From contig NZ_QJRF01000057.1 in NCBI RefSeq assembly GCF_013393345.1, forward strand, positions 97,214 to 161,213: a DNA stretch of 64,000 nt, in the 5' to 3' direction. Of the stretch, positions 34,574-43,217 are shown in pieces. Source of the stretch: Pseudomonas taiwanensis. Its GTDB lineage: Bacteria; Pseudomonadota; Gammaproteobacteria; Pseudomonadales; Pseudomonadaceae. How positions within the stretch are numbered: the stretch's first letter is position 1; the number at the start of each line of letters is the position of its first letter. The position numbers and the translations under genes were made by a program. The notes beneath the pieces are model-generated. The model worked only from the letters and a program-made list of their open reading frames with translations. It ran no database searches and was not told the origin of the DNA.

Positions 34574-35773
34574 ATGTCTGGTAATCGTGGTGTCGTTTAT
34601 CTCGGTGCGGGCAAAGTCGAAGTCCAGAAGATCGACTACCCCAAAATGCAGGACCCTCGCGGCAAGAAGATCGAACACGGGGTCATCCTCAAAGTCGTCT
34701 CCACCAATATCTGCGGCTCGGACCAGCACATGGTGCGCGGCCGTACCACCGCCCAGGTCGGCCTGGTGCTCGGCCACGAGATCACCGGCGAGGTGATCGA
34801 GAAGGGTAGCGACGTGGAGAACCTGCAGATCGGCGACCTGGTATCCGTACCGTTCAACGTGGCCTGCGGCCGCTGCCGTTCCTGCAAGGAAATGCACACC
34901 GGCGTGTGCCTGACCGTCAACCCGGCCCGTGCCGGCGGCGCCTACGGCTATGTCGACATGGGCGACTGGACCAGTGGCCAGGCCGAGTACGTGCTCGTTC
35001 CTTACGCTGACTTCAACCTGCTCAAGCTGCCGGAGCGCGACAAGGCCATGGAGAAGATCCGTGACCTGACCTGCCTCTCTGACATCCTGCCCACCGGCTA
35101 CCACGGCGCGGTCACCGCTGGCGTTGGTCCGGGCAGCACCGTGTACGTTGCCGGCGCCGGCCCTGTGGGTCTGGCCGCTGCCGCCTCCGCTCGCCTGCTG
35201 GGCGCCGCGGTGGTGATCGTCGGCGACCTCAACCCCGCCCGCCTGGCCCACGCCAAGGCACAAGGCTTCGAGATCGCCGACCTGTCGCTGGACACCCCGC
35301 TGCACGAGCAGATCGCCGCGCTGCTGGGCGAGCCGGAAGTGGATTGCGCAGTGGATGCGGTGGGCTTCGAAGCTCGCGGCCACGGCCATGAAGGCGCCAA
35401 GCACGAAGCCCCGGCTACCGTGCTCAACTCGCTGATGCAGGTCACCCGCGTGGCCGGCAAGATCGGTATCCCCGGCCTCTACGTGACCGAAGATCCGGGT
35501 GCGGTGGATGCAGCCGCCAAGATCGGCGCCCTGAGCATTCGCTTCGGCCTCGGCTGGGCGAAATCCCACAGCTTCCACACCGGCCAGACCCCGGTGATGA
35601 AGTACAACCGCGCGCTCATGCAAGCAATCATGTGGGACCGAATCAACATCGCCGACGTGGTAGGTGTGCAGGTCATCAGCCTGGACGACGCACCGCGTGG
35701 CTACGGCGAGTTCGATGCCGGCGTACCGAAGAAATTCGTCATCGACCCGCACAAGACCTTCAGCGCGGCCTGA
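34574..35773 (+). CDS. fdhA: Glutathione-independent formaldehyde dehydrogenase
   Basis: A 399-residue zinc alcohol-dehydrogenase-family enzyme oxidising formaldehyde to formate with NAD+, as in P. putida FdhA, which has the same length. Visible features are the catalytic-zinc region CGSDQHMVRG and GHEITGEVIE, the structural-zinc cysteines CGRCRSCKEMHTGVC, and the nucleotide site VAGAGPVGLAAA. The start has a full AAGGAGGT ribosome site. It sits after the O-demethylase oxygenases and would detoxify the formaldehyde they release. Confidence 0.94.
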   Translation: MSGNRGVVYLGAGKVEVQKIDYPKMQDPRGKKIEHGVILKVVSTNICGSDQHMVRGRTTAQVGLVLGHEITGEVIEKGSDVENLQIGDLVSVPFNVACGRCRSCKEMHTGVCLTVNPARAGGAYGYVDMGDWTSGQAEYVLVPYADFNLLKLPERDKAMEKIRDLTCLSDILPTGYHGAVTAGVGPGSTVYVAGAGPVGLAAAASARLLGAAVVIVGDLNPARLAHAKAQGFEIADLSLDTPLHEQIAALLGEPEVDCAVDAVGFEARGHGHEGAKHEAPATVLNSLMQVTRVAGKIGIPGLYVTEDPGAVDAAAKIGALSIRFGLGWAKSHSFHTGQTPVMKYNRALMQAIMWDRINIADVVGVQVISLDDAPRGYGEFDAGVPKKFVIDPHKTFSAA

Positions 35774-35782
35774 TCGCTGAAC

Positions 35783-35848
35783 CGGGCCGATTCGGGCAGG
35801 TCACCCGCCCCGAACCGGCCCATCCCTCGGACCTGCGGCCAGGTCCGA
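35783..35848 (+). terminator. Two hairpins after fdhA
   Basis: A stem of about 13 bp with one mismatch (35783-35820) is followed by a perfect 9-bp hairpin TCGGACCTG/CAGGTCCGA (35827-35848). There is only a weak pyrimidine tail, so these may attenuate rather than stop transcription. Confidence 0.5.
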
Positions 35849-35871
35849 GTCCCCTTGCATGCACGACTGAC

Positions 35872-35884
35872 AACAACAAGAAGG
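35872..35884 (+). promoter_or_regulatory. Hfq/Crc-type A-rich site before the 28-codon ORF
   Basis: AACAACAAGAAGG combines AANAANAA with a ribosome site, 8 bp before an ATG at 35892. That ATG opens a 28-codon ORF, not the MFS gene. Confidence 0.55.
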
Positions 35885-35891
35885 TATCGAC

Positions 35892-35978
35892 ATGTACATC
35901 CTGCTCTCCCTCCGTTGTGGGGCGGTTTCGGCTGCCCATCGTTTGAATCCCCTTCCCCTCCAGTACCAGGGAGCCTGA
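35892..35978 (+). CDS. Short leader ORF, 28 residues, before MFS gene
   Basis: The ATG at 35892 starts MYILLSLRCGAVSAAHRL and stops 4 bp before the MFS start at 35983. It has the same A-rich motif plus ribosome site as the catabolic genes nearby. The close spacing suggests that translating it opens or couples the MFS start, so Hfq/Crc control could act through it. It might also be a gene stub. Confidence 0.4.
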   Translation: MYILLSLRCGAVSAAHRLNPLPLQYQGA

Positions 35979-35982
35979 TCAC

Positions 35983-37317
35983 ATGAGCCAGACGATTGGG
36001 CAACAGATGGATGAAAAACCCATGGCCGGGTTTCAATGGGGCGTCATTGCGCTCTGCTTCCTGATAAACATGCTCGACGGCTTCGACGTGCTGGTGATGG
36101 CCTTCACTGCCGCATCGGTGGGCGCCGACTGGGGCCTGAGCGGCACCCAGCTCGGCTATCTGCTGAGTGCGGGACTCGTGGGCATGGCGATCGGTTCACT
36201 GTTCATCGCGCCTTGGGCCGACCGCTTTGGCCGCCGCCCGCTGATCCTGGCGTGCGTGAGCGTTGCCGGACTGGGCATGCTGGCGTCGTCCCGGGCAACC
36301 TCGCCGGAGATGCTGGCGGCCTTGCGCCTGATCACCGGCCTCGGCATCGGTGGAATCCTGGCTAGCAGTTACGTCATCGCCGGCGAGTACGCCAACAGCA
36401 AATGGCGGGGCCTCGCCATCAGCCTGCAATCCACCGCCTATGCCCTGGGCGCGACCGTGGGCGGCATCATTGCCGCGCAAATCATCCCCACGCTGGGCTG
36501 GCGTTCGGTCTTCTTCTACGGCGGTATCGTGACGCTCCTGACCCTCCCGTTGCTCGCGCTGTGGCTGCCGGAGTCCCTGGCCTTCCTGGTGTCGCGCCAG
36601 CCACAGGGTGCATTGGAACGCATTAACCAGTTGCTAAAGCGGGTGGGACTGCCTTCCGTAGCGCAACTGCCGGCTACCCAGAAGGCCTCGCGCAAATCCT
36701 TGAAGGAAAGCTTTGCCGAGCTGTTCTCACCTCAGTTACTGCGCTCTACGCTTCTAATCTGGACTGCGTTTTTCCTGGTGATGTTCGGCTTCTACTTCGT
36801 GATGAGCTGGACACCCCGGCTGTTGGTGTCTGCGGGTCTATCGAACCAACAGGGCATTACGGGCGGCGTACTACTCAACGTCGGTGGCATCTTCGGAACA
36901 GCCCTGGTGGGTCTCCTGGCCGCACGCTTCCGCCTTCCGCGAGTGCTCATGATCTACCTGCTAGTGAACGCGGTTCTGCTGGCCGTCTTTGTGCAATTCA
37001 CCCACAAACTCAATCTGGCATTTGCCGTAGTGCTGCTGATTGGGGTGTTCGTCAACGGATGCGTCGCCGGCCTCTACGCACTTACTCCCTCCATCTATGA
37101 CGCGGCGCAGCGGGTCACGGGCCTCGGCTGGGGAATTGGCATAGGCCGCATCGGCGCCATCCTTTCGCCGCTGGTGGCCGGTCGCTTGATTGATGCCCAG
37201 TGGCAACCCGCCGACCTGTACTTCCTGTTTGCGCTGTCGTTCGTCCTGGCAGCGTTGGCCATCTGGCTACTGAAGCCGCGTAGCCCCCTCCAGTTGAGCT
37301 CCGCAGCCAGCGCCTGA
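35983..37317 (+). CDS. MFS aromatic-acid:H+ symporter (VanK/PcaK-like)
   Basis: A 444-residue transporter of the AAHS family. It opens with GFQWGVIALCFLINMLDGFDVLVMAFTA, whose acidic LDGFD motif in helix 1 is typical of PcaK/VanK. DRFGRRPLILA is motif A. About 12 segments are predicted. Codon use includes more CTA and CTT leucines than the flanking genes. It lies between fdhA and the porin and probably imports vanillate-like or other methoxylated aromatic acids. Confidence 0.9.
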   Translation: MSQTIGQQMDEKPMAGFQWGVIALCFLINMLDGFDVLVMAFTAASVGADWGLSGTQLGYLLSAGLVGMAIGSLFIAPWADRFGRRPLILACVSVAGLGMLASSRATSPEMLAALRLITGLGIGGILASSYVIAGEYANSKWRGLAISLQSTAYALGATVGGIIAAQIIPTLGWRSVFFYGGIVTLLTLPLLALWLPESLAFLVSRQPQGALERINQLLKRVGLPSVAQLPATQKASRKSLKESFAELFSPQLLRSTLLIWTAFFLVMFGFYFVMSWTPRLLVSAGLSNQQGITGGVLLNVGGIFGTALVGLLAARFRLPRVLMIYLLVNAVLLAVFVQFTHKLNLAFAVVLLIGVFVNGCVAGLYALTPSIYDAAQRVTGLGWGIGIGRIGAILSPLVAGRLIDAQWQPADLYFLFALSFVLAALAIWLLKPRSPLQLSSAASA

Positions 37318-37333
37318 GTCGACATCTGACTAC

Positions 37334-37345
37334 AACAAGAACAGG
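37334..37345 (+). promoter_or_regulatory. Hfq/Crc-type A-rich site before porin gene
   Basis: AACAAGAACAGG, an AANAANAA match with an adjoining weak ribosome site, ends 8 bp before the porin ATG at 37354. Confidence 0.6.
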
Positions 37346-37353
37346 ACAGATCA

Positions 37354-38631
37354 ATGCACAATCCATCCAAACGCCTGGGGCTGAACGCTCTGGGCGTAGC
37401 GGTAGCTTTCGCCTCGACCAACGCCCTCGCGGATTTCCTGGACGACGGCAGCGTCACCCTCACCTCCCGAAACTACTATCTGGATCGGGACTACAAGGGG
37501 GCCACCCCTTATCCGGCAGCTCGTGAGTGGGCCCAAGGGTTCATCCTGCGGGCCAACTCCGGCTTTACCGATGGCACCGTGGGCTTCGGCCTCGACCTCA
37601 CCGGTATGCTGGGAATCAAGCTGGACTCCTCACCGGACCGTGCCGGCACCCAACTACTGCCCCTCGACCCACAGACCCGCGAGGCTAAGGATGACTACTC
37701 GGAGCTCGGGGCAACGCTGAAGGCAAAGGTATCGAAGACGCGGCTATCGGTGGGCACCCACTTCCCTGCCCTGCCGGTCATCACGGCGAGTCCAGCTCGA
37801 CTGCTACCCCAGTCCTATCGAGGTGCGTATGGTCTATCCGAGGACATAGATCGCCTGAGCCTGCACGTCGGGCGAATGGACCGCGTAAACCTGCGTGACT
37901 CCACCAACTATCAACCTATATCCCTGGCCTCTCCCAATGAGCGGTTCAAGGCGGGGGCCAACTCCGAGCGATTCGACTTCGCGGGTGGCGACTATCGCTG
38001 GTCCGATGCCCTGACATTGCGCTACTACCATGCGGAACTGAAGGACATCTACACCCAGGACTTCGCGGGAGCCATTCACGTGGTACCGCTGGGAGCGGGG
38101 AAGCTGAAGACCGACATTAGGGTCTTCAACAGCCGGGAAAACGGCCGCGCGGAGGCCGGCCAGGTAGATAACCTGAATGCCGGCGCCATGTTCAGTTACC
38201 AACTAGGTGCACACACCGTGGGTGCGGGGTACATGCACCAGACCGGGGATACCGCCATGGCGTACCTCGCCGGTGGCGAGCCGGCGGTCCTCAGCGACGG
38301 CACCATGAGCGCCGACTTCGTCAACCCCAAGGAACGGACCTGGGTCGCCCGCTATGACTACGACTTCGCTGCCGTCGGAATCCCGGGCCTGACCGGCATG
38401 GCCCGCTATCTCCGAGGCAGCAACATCGACTTGCCGAAACTGGGAGGAAGCAACCTCACCGAGTCCTCCAAGGATCTGGAACTGGCCTACGTCATTCAGT
38501 CTGGGCCTGCAAAAGGACTCGCTCTACGCTTACGCCACGCGACCTACCGCAATGAGCAGACTGCAGCCTCGACTTTCCGAAGTGACAACGAGACCAGAAT
38601 CAACATCGATTACACGCTGAAAATCTGGTAA
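37354..38631 (+). CDS. OprD-family outer-membrane porin
   Basis: A 425-residue OprD/OpdK-type porin with a signal peptide (LGVAVAFASTNALA) and the family opening DFLDDGSVTLTSRNYYLDRD. Later barrel strands include LTLRYYHAELKDIYTQDF and TWVARYDYDFAAVGIPGL. It ends NIDYTLKIW, with tryptophan in place of the usual final phenylalanine. Such porins admit aromatic acids. It is the last gene of the O-demethylation cluster, 36 bp after the MFS gene. Confidence 0.9.
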   Translation: MHNPSKRLGLNALGVAVAFASTNALADFLDDGSVTLTSRNYYLDRDYKGATPYPAAREWAQGFILRANSGFTDGTVGFGLDLTGMLGIKLDSSPDRAGTQLLPLDPQTREAKDDYSELGATLKAKVSKTRLSVGTHFPALPVITASPARLLPQSYRGAYGLSEDIDRLSLHVGRMDRVNLRDSTNYQPISLASPNERFKAGANSERFDFAGGDYRWSDALTLRYYHAELKDIYTQDFAGAIHVVPLGAGKLKTDIRVFNSRENGRAEAGQVDNLNAGAMFSYQLGAHTVGAGYMHQTGDTAMAYLAGGEPAVLSDGTMSADFVNPKERTWVARYDYDFAAVGIPGLTGMARYLRGSNIDLPKLGGSNLTESSKDLELAYVIQSGPAKGLALRLRHATYRNEQTAASTFRSDNETRINIDYTLKIW

Positions 38632-38834
38632 CTCGCGACTCACAACGCTTGAATCGCCGCCATGGAGGGCTCGGCACTCAATCACTACGCGCTGCACTGT
38701 AGGGAAAGTGCGACTCTACTGGTTAAAACTAACTGCGGTGCAGCCCGTACCGACCGGTTTTGGCCCAGACCGTGTAAAAACATTGGCATCGACCTTGCTG
38801 AGATTTGAGGGAGTCAAACTCAGCAGGGCTAGCC
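38632..38834. other. Gap between porin and IS fragment
   Basis: About 200 bp with no credible ORF. It probably includes the left end of the truncated insertion sequence, but I could not identify a terminal inverted repeat because the partner end is missing. Confidence 0.4.
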
Positions 38835-39272
38835 ATGAAGCGTTTCATCCAGGGAGAACATCGAGGCCAAAGCACACTGCTGCCCGAGAGCCTGGATGAC
38901 TATGTCGCGGACACCAACCCGGTGCGGGTCGTCGATGTGTTCGTCGATGAACTCGACCTCGGCCGACTGGGTTTCGATGGGGTGGTCCCGGCCGAAACCG
39001 GTCGCCCTGCTTACCATCCTGCCGTCCTGCTGAAGATCTACATCTACGGCTACCTCAACCGCATCCAGTCCAGTCGCCGCCTTGAGCGCGAGGCCCAACG
39101 CAACGTCGAACTGATGTGGCTGACCGGACGCCTGATGCCGGACTTCAAGACTATCGCCAACTTCCGCAAGGACAACGGCAAAGCCATTCGCGGTGTCTGC
39201 CGGCAGTTCGTGGTGCTGTGCCAGCAGCTCGGCCTGTTCGCCGAGGTGCTGGTGGCCAGCACCAGGCGGCCA
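38835..39272 (+). pseudogene. Truncated IS1182-type transposase
   Basis: About 145 residues match the N-terminal part of IS1182-family transposases: MKRFIQGEHRGQSTLLPES, GRPAYHPAVLLKIYIYGYLNRIQSSRRLE, MPDFKTIANFRKDNGKAIR. The match stops after FAEVLVA, about a third of a full transposase. The frame then runs through unrelated arginine-rich sequence to 39338. The catalytic domain is gone, so it is a relic that marks past insertion and deletion beside the integrase. Confidence 0.85.
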
Positions 39273-39334
39273 AGGTCGAGAACGACAAGCTGCACGGACG
39301 GAACCCTTTTCGGAGGAGCGGATGAGGGGAGGCG
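39273..39334. other. Junction between IS fragment and integrase
   Basis: A short stretch after the transposase break. One frame reads QHQAAKVENDKLHGRNPFRRSG and stops, looking like the tail of another protein, but I do not recognise it. It probably records a deletion joint inside the element. Confidence 0.35.
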
Positions 39335-40471
39335 CTAGTCCTCCCCTTTCCGTTGTACTCGCGCGCCCAATTCAACGGGCGCCGCAATGATCTTCTCCAG
39401 CCAACTCCACCCCTGATAGGGGTCCCCTCTCCCTCGCAGGTGCGTATAGCGCCGCAGCGAGTTCCAATCCCGGTGGCCCGATACGCTGGCCACACGCGGA
39501 ATATCCCAATCCATTTCGAATAGCCGGCTGACGCCATCGTGGCGGAGGTCGTGGAAATGCAGGTCCTCGATTTCGAGGAACTTGCACGCGTTTCGCCATG
39601 AAGTGCCGATGGAGTTGCCGTTATAGGGGAAGATTTCCGGGCAGGTCCTGGGCATCGACGAGATGATGCGCATTGCCTCCTCGGGCAGATGGCACCAGAC
39701 GTCGTTGCCGATCTTCTGGCCCGGGTTCTTCATGTCCCGCACCAGCACCTGCTGGCCCGGCACGTCCAGATCATCCCAGCAAATGCGGGTGATTTCTTCC
39801 TGACGACGAGTCGAGAAGATGGCAAAGGCGATGACCTTCGGCATGTTGATCGCGCTGGGCTTCCAGCGCAGCAGATCAAAGAAGTGCGCCAGCAGCTTGT
39901 CCAGCTCCTTGGCAGCGGGTCTCCGTGAGCGTTCCTTGCTGCGGCTGACAGCCCCCAGCTTTCGCAATACCTTGCGGGCGTCACCGATTGCATGCGGATC
40001 GATCTCATAGCCCCACGCCGGGCGCGCCACCGAGAGCACGGCTCCCAGGTGCGCCAGGTCGTTGCCGACCGTCTGCGCCTGCACGCCGCCGCCTGCCTTG
40101 GTCATACGCCACTGGGCGAACTCCACCAGTTTCTGACTGGTCAGGTCCTGGTCAGCTATCTCACCAATCCAGGTTTCGCTGATGGCCTTGAGTGCCTGGC
40201 GCTTGGTCTTGCCGAGCGGCCGGATGCGCTCGTACTCCTCCAGATACTGCTCGATGATCTCCTTGATCGTGACGCCATCCCGGCTGGCGCGCTCAATCGC
40301 ACCCGGCGCCCCCAGTTCCGCTTCGCGTTTGGTCGCCCAAGCCTTGGCTGCCTACTGGCGATCGAAGGTCTGGCTTTCCTGATACAATTTCGCGCCATCG
40401 CGCATGATCCGGATCTGCTCGGTATATCCGATGGAGCCGTCCTTACGGCGGCGAGATGTAATCGTCCCCAT
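39335..40471 (-). pseudogene. dusA-associated tyrosine integrase with internal amber codon
   Basis: Reading from the ATG at 40471 gives a 378-codon phage-type integrase (MGTITSRRRKDGSIGYTEQ...). It is continuous except for one TAG at 40352-40354 (codon 40, between FDRQ and AAKAW, probably from CAG). The catalytic domain is intact: R in STRRQEEI, HDLRHDGVSRLF and the SGHRDWNSLRRYTHL region with Tyr. It starts 102 bp from dusA and is transcribed away from it, as in islands inserted in dusA. The element is probably immobilised unless the amber is suppressed. Confidence 0.85.
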
Positions 40472-40477
40472 ATCGAT

Positions 40478-40516
40478 TTGCTACACGTCCCAAATGAGTT
40501 GCTACAGCGTAGCAAC
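40478..40516. repeat. TTGCTAC repeats between integrase and dusA
   Basis: TTGCTACA occurs at 40478-40485 and 40499-40506. GTTGCTAC and GTAGCAAC form a perfect 8-bp inverted repeat across 3 bp at 40498-40516. Clustered short repeats beside an integrase start and an attachment site look like arm-type integrase or excisionase sites. Confidence 0.5.
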
Positions 40517-40573
40517 GGACCTGCAGAGATAATCGAAAACGGCCCCGAAGTAGCAATAATCAGACGTTTCCGA

Positions 40574-41584
40574 ATGACCGCCCTAATCCCCTCTACGCCA
40601 GCAACCACGCGCCCTTCTCTGTCCCGCCGCTTCTCCGTGGCGCCGATGATGGACTGGACTGATAGACACTGTCGCTTCTTCCTGCGCCAGCTCTCCCGGC
40701 ATGCCCTGCTCTACACCGAGATGGTGACCACTGGTGCGTTGTTGCATGGCGACCCTGAGCGCTTCCTGCGTCACGACGAGGCGGAGCATCCGCTGGCGTT
40801 GCAATTGGGTGGCAGCGTGCCGGCGGACCTGGCGGCCTGCGCGAAGATGGCCCAGGAGGCGGGCTATGACGAAGTGAACCTGAACGTCGGCTGCCCCAGC
40901 GACCGGGTGCAGAACAATATGATCGGCGCCTGCCTGATGGGGCATCCCGCGCTGGTGGCCGATTGCGTAAAGGCGATGCTGGATGCGGTCGATATCCCGG
41001 TCACGGTGAAGCACCGGATCGGCATCAATGGGCGGGACAGCTACGAGGAACTCTGCGACTTCGTCGGCCAGGTGCGCGATGCCGGTTGCCGCAGTTTCAC
41101 CGTGCATGCACGCATTGCCATCCTGGAAGGCCTCTCACCGAAGGAAAACCGCGAGGTCCCGCCGCTGCGCTACGACGTGGCCGCGCAGCTGAAACGGGAC
41201 TTCCCGGACCTGGAAATCATCCTCAATGGTGGGATCAAGACACTGGATGAGTGTCGCGGCCATCTCGAGACCTTCGATGGCGTGATGCTGGGCCGCGAGG
41301 CTTATCACAATCCATACGTACTCGCAGAGGTAGATGCCGCACTGTTTGGCGGCGCGGCCCCACAGATCAGCCGCGCGGAGGCTCTCGAGGCCATGCGTCC
41401 CTACATCGAGCGCCACATCCAGGAAGGCGGCGTGATGCACCACATCACCCGCCATGTCCTTGGTCTGGGCCAGGGGTTCCCCGGTGCCCGGCGCTTCCGC
41501 CAGCTGCTGTCGGTCGACGTGCACAAGACCACCGACCCTCTGGCGCTGCTGGATCAGGCCGCCGAGCTGCTGCGCGGCCGCTGA
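40574..41584 (+). CDS. dusA: tRNA-dihydrouridine synthase A
   Basis: A 336-residue FMN enzyme reducing uridines in the tRNA D-loop. The Dus signature is visible in RRFSVAPMMDWTDRHCRFFLRQLSRHALLYTEMV, and the catalytic cysteine is in NVGCPSDRVQNN. The N-terminal 18 residues before SRRFSVAP are not conserved in type and may come from the integrated element, because dusA is a known attachment site whose 5' part is rebuilt on insertion. The 3' end overlaps the next gene by 31 bp, convergently. Confidence 0.93.
   Translation: MTALIPSTPATTRPSLSRRFSVAPMMDWTDRHCRFFLRQLSRHALLYTEMVTTGALLHGDPERFLRHDEAEHPLALQLGGSVPADLAACAKMAQEAGYDEVNLNVGCPSDRVQNNMIGACLMGHPALVADCVKAMLDAVDIPVTVKHRIGINGRDSYEELCDFVGQVRDAGCRSFTVHARIAILEGLSPKENREVPPLRYDVAAQLKRDFPDLEIILNGGIKTLDECRGHLETFDGVMLGREAYHNPYVLAEVDAALFGGAAPQISRAEALEAMRPYIERHIQEGGVMHHITRHVLGLGQGFPGARRFRQLLSVDVHKTTDPLALLDQAAELLRGR
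40629..40665. other. Probable island attachment region in dusA
   Basis: This part of dusA encodes SVAPMMDWTD, the conserved region used by dusA-specific integrases. I found no second copy in the translated frames of the window, so the other end lies outside it or is lost. Confidence 0.45.
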
Positions 41585-41940
41585 GCCGAGATCGTGGCTT
41601 CCCAGGCCGGCGCCAGGCAGTAGCGGCTGCCGCCTTGGGCCGCCACCAGGCCACTGTCCACCATCCTTCCCAATACCTGGCGCACGCTGACCAGCGACAG
41701 CGGTTCGCCCGCGTCAACCAGGCGCTCGTGGAGAACACGACTGGAAATGTCGCTGCCTTCGAGGTACGCCTGGCAGAGGATTTCCAGCACCTTGAGGCGC
41801 GGCATGCTGGTCTTCAGCCCCGCCTGCTGCAGCATCTGCCTCAATTGGCGTTGTTCAAGGCTCGGGAGAATCCTCTCGACCTTCAGGTTGATGTGCTGCG
41901 GGACAATAGGCTTGGCCCGGAGCAAGGTGTGTACTCGCAT
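41554..41940 (-). CDS. Fur-family-like regulator
   Basis: A 128-residue protein with a Fur-type winged helix (LEQRQLRQMLQQAGLKTSMPRLKVLEILCQAYLEG...SSRVLHERLVDAGEPLSLVSVRQVLGRMVDSGLV). The usual C-terminal dimerisation and metal domain is missing, so it is much shorter than Fur or Zur and may not sense metal in the usual way. The ATG at 41940 has GGAG upstream. It is convergent with dusA. Confidence 0.75.
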   Translation of the reverse strand: MRVHTLLRAKPIVPQHINLKVERILPSLEQRQLRQMLQQAGLKTSMPRLKVLEILCQAYLEGSDISSRVLHERLVDAGEPLSLVSVRQVLGRMVDSGLVAAQGGSRYCLAPAWEATISAQRPRSSSAA

Positions 41941-42225
41941 GAGTATCTCCTTGTTGATTAATGGCCTGCGCAATGCAGAACCTCTGGCCGAATCTCCTGC
42001 CGGCCTGTTTCCCGAAAACTTCGGGGTCTTATAGAACAAGACGGACGAGCGCGAAAAAACCGCAATAAAAATGCGAAATCTTTTTCGGTGGGGAACCTGT
42101 AGCCCCCATTTTCGAGTCTGTTGATATGGGCAGGCCGATAGCCTGTGAAAAAGCCCTTACACCCCCGTTGAGCAGCCCTTGCGGCTCGGGTAAGGTCAGT
42201 CCATCCGCCACGACAAGGTTTCGCC
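41941..42225. promoter_or_regulatory. Divergent control region, Fur-like gene / tal
   Basis: This 285-bp region holds the promoters of two divergent genes. It includes an A/T-rich block around 42050-42085. I see no clear Fur box or other operator. Confidence 0.4.
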
Positions 42226-43152
42226 ATGACCTCCAAGCTGGACCAACTCAAGCAGTACACCACCGTCGTTGCCGACACCGGCGACCTGGATGCGATCGCC
42301 CGTCTGAAGCCGGTCGACGCGACTACGAACCCTTCACTGCTGCTGAAAGCCGCCGCCATGCCACGTTACGCCGACTTGCTCGACAACGCGGTCGCCGCAG
42401 CCGGCGCTGACCTGGGTCTGGCTTGCGACCGCTTTGGCGTAGCCGTCGGCCAGGAAATCCTCAAGGTGATTCCGGGGCGTATCTCCACCGAAGTGGATGC
42501 CCGCCTCTCCTTTGATACCGATGCCACCCTGAGTCGCGCCGAGCGTCTGATCGGCCTGTACGAGGAGGCCGGCATCGGGCGCGAACGCGTCCTGATCAAG
42601 ATCGCTTCCACCTGGGAAGGCATTCGTGCCGCCGAACAGCTGGAGCGCATGGGCGTCCAGACCAACCTGACGTTGCTGTTCAATTTCGCCCAGGCAGCCG
42701 CCTGTGCCGATGCCGGCGTGTTCCTGATTTCCCCCTTCGTGGGCCGCATCTACGACTGGTACAAGAAAGCCGAAGGCCGCGACTACGTTGGCGACGAGGA
42801 TCCGGGCGTACAGTCCGTCGCGCGCATCTACCGCTACTTCAAGGCCAATGGCTACCGGACCGTGGTGATGGGCGCGAGCTTCCGCAACCTGGGCCAGATC
42901 GAGGCCCTGGCAGGTTGCGACCGCCTGACCATCAGCCCTGAACTGCTGCAGAAGCTGGCGGACGATCAGAGCGCGCTCGACCGCAATCTGGCCCCGGGCA
43001 ATGACGCAGAAGCCCGCGTGGTGCTGGACGAAACGGCTTTCCGCTGGCAGCTCAACGAAGATGCCATGGCCACCGAGAAACTGGCCGAAGGTATCCGATT
43101 GTTCGCACGCGACCAGGAGAAGCTGGAAGCCCTGCTCGCCTCGCGCCGCTGA
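42226..43152 (+). CDS. tal: Transaldolase
   Basis: A 308-residue class I transaldolase of the pentose phosphate pathway, moving a dihydroxyacetone unit between sugar phosphates. Motifs include [11 protein letters not shown] near the N-terminus, the Schiff-base lysine in [24 protein letters not shown] and [13 protein letters not shown]. The length matches the family. A hairpin follows its stop. Confidence 0.95.
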   Translation: MTSKLDQLKQYTTVVADTGDLDAIARLKPVDATTNPSLLLKAAAMPRYADLLDNAVAAAGADLGLACDRFGVAVGQEILKVIPGRISTEVDARLSFDTDATLSRAERLIGLYEEAGIGRERVLIKIASTWEGIRAAEQLERMGVQTNLTLLFNFAQAAACADAGVFLISPFVGRIYDWYKKAEGRDYVGDEDPGVQSVARIYRYFKANGYRTVVMGASFRNLGQIEALAGCDRLTISPELLQKLADDQSALDRNLAPGNDAEARVVLDETAFRWQLNEDAMATEKLAEGIRLFARDQEKLEALLASRR

Positions 43153-43158
43153 AACGCG

Positions 43159-43192
43159 AACGCGCGCAGCCTTTGCGGGCTGCGCGCGTTTT
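43159..43192 (+). terminator. Terminator after tal
   Basis: A GC-rich stem (AACGCGCGCAGC with GCTGCGCGCGTT) and a short loop are followed by TTTTC. Confidence 0.85.
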
Positions 43193-43217
43193 CATTTGCG
43201 CGAGAAGAAACGACGGA

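Noticed and set aside
40156..40608. A 150-codon minus-strand frame over the integrase N-terminus
   Set aside because: It is another frame of the same region. The integrase frame with one amber codon gives recognisable integrase sequence throughout.
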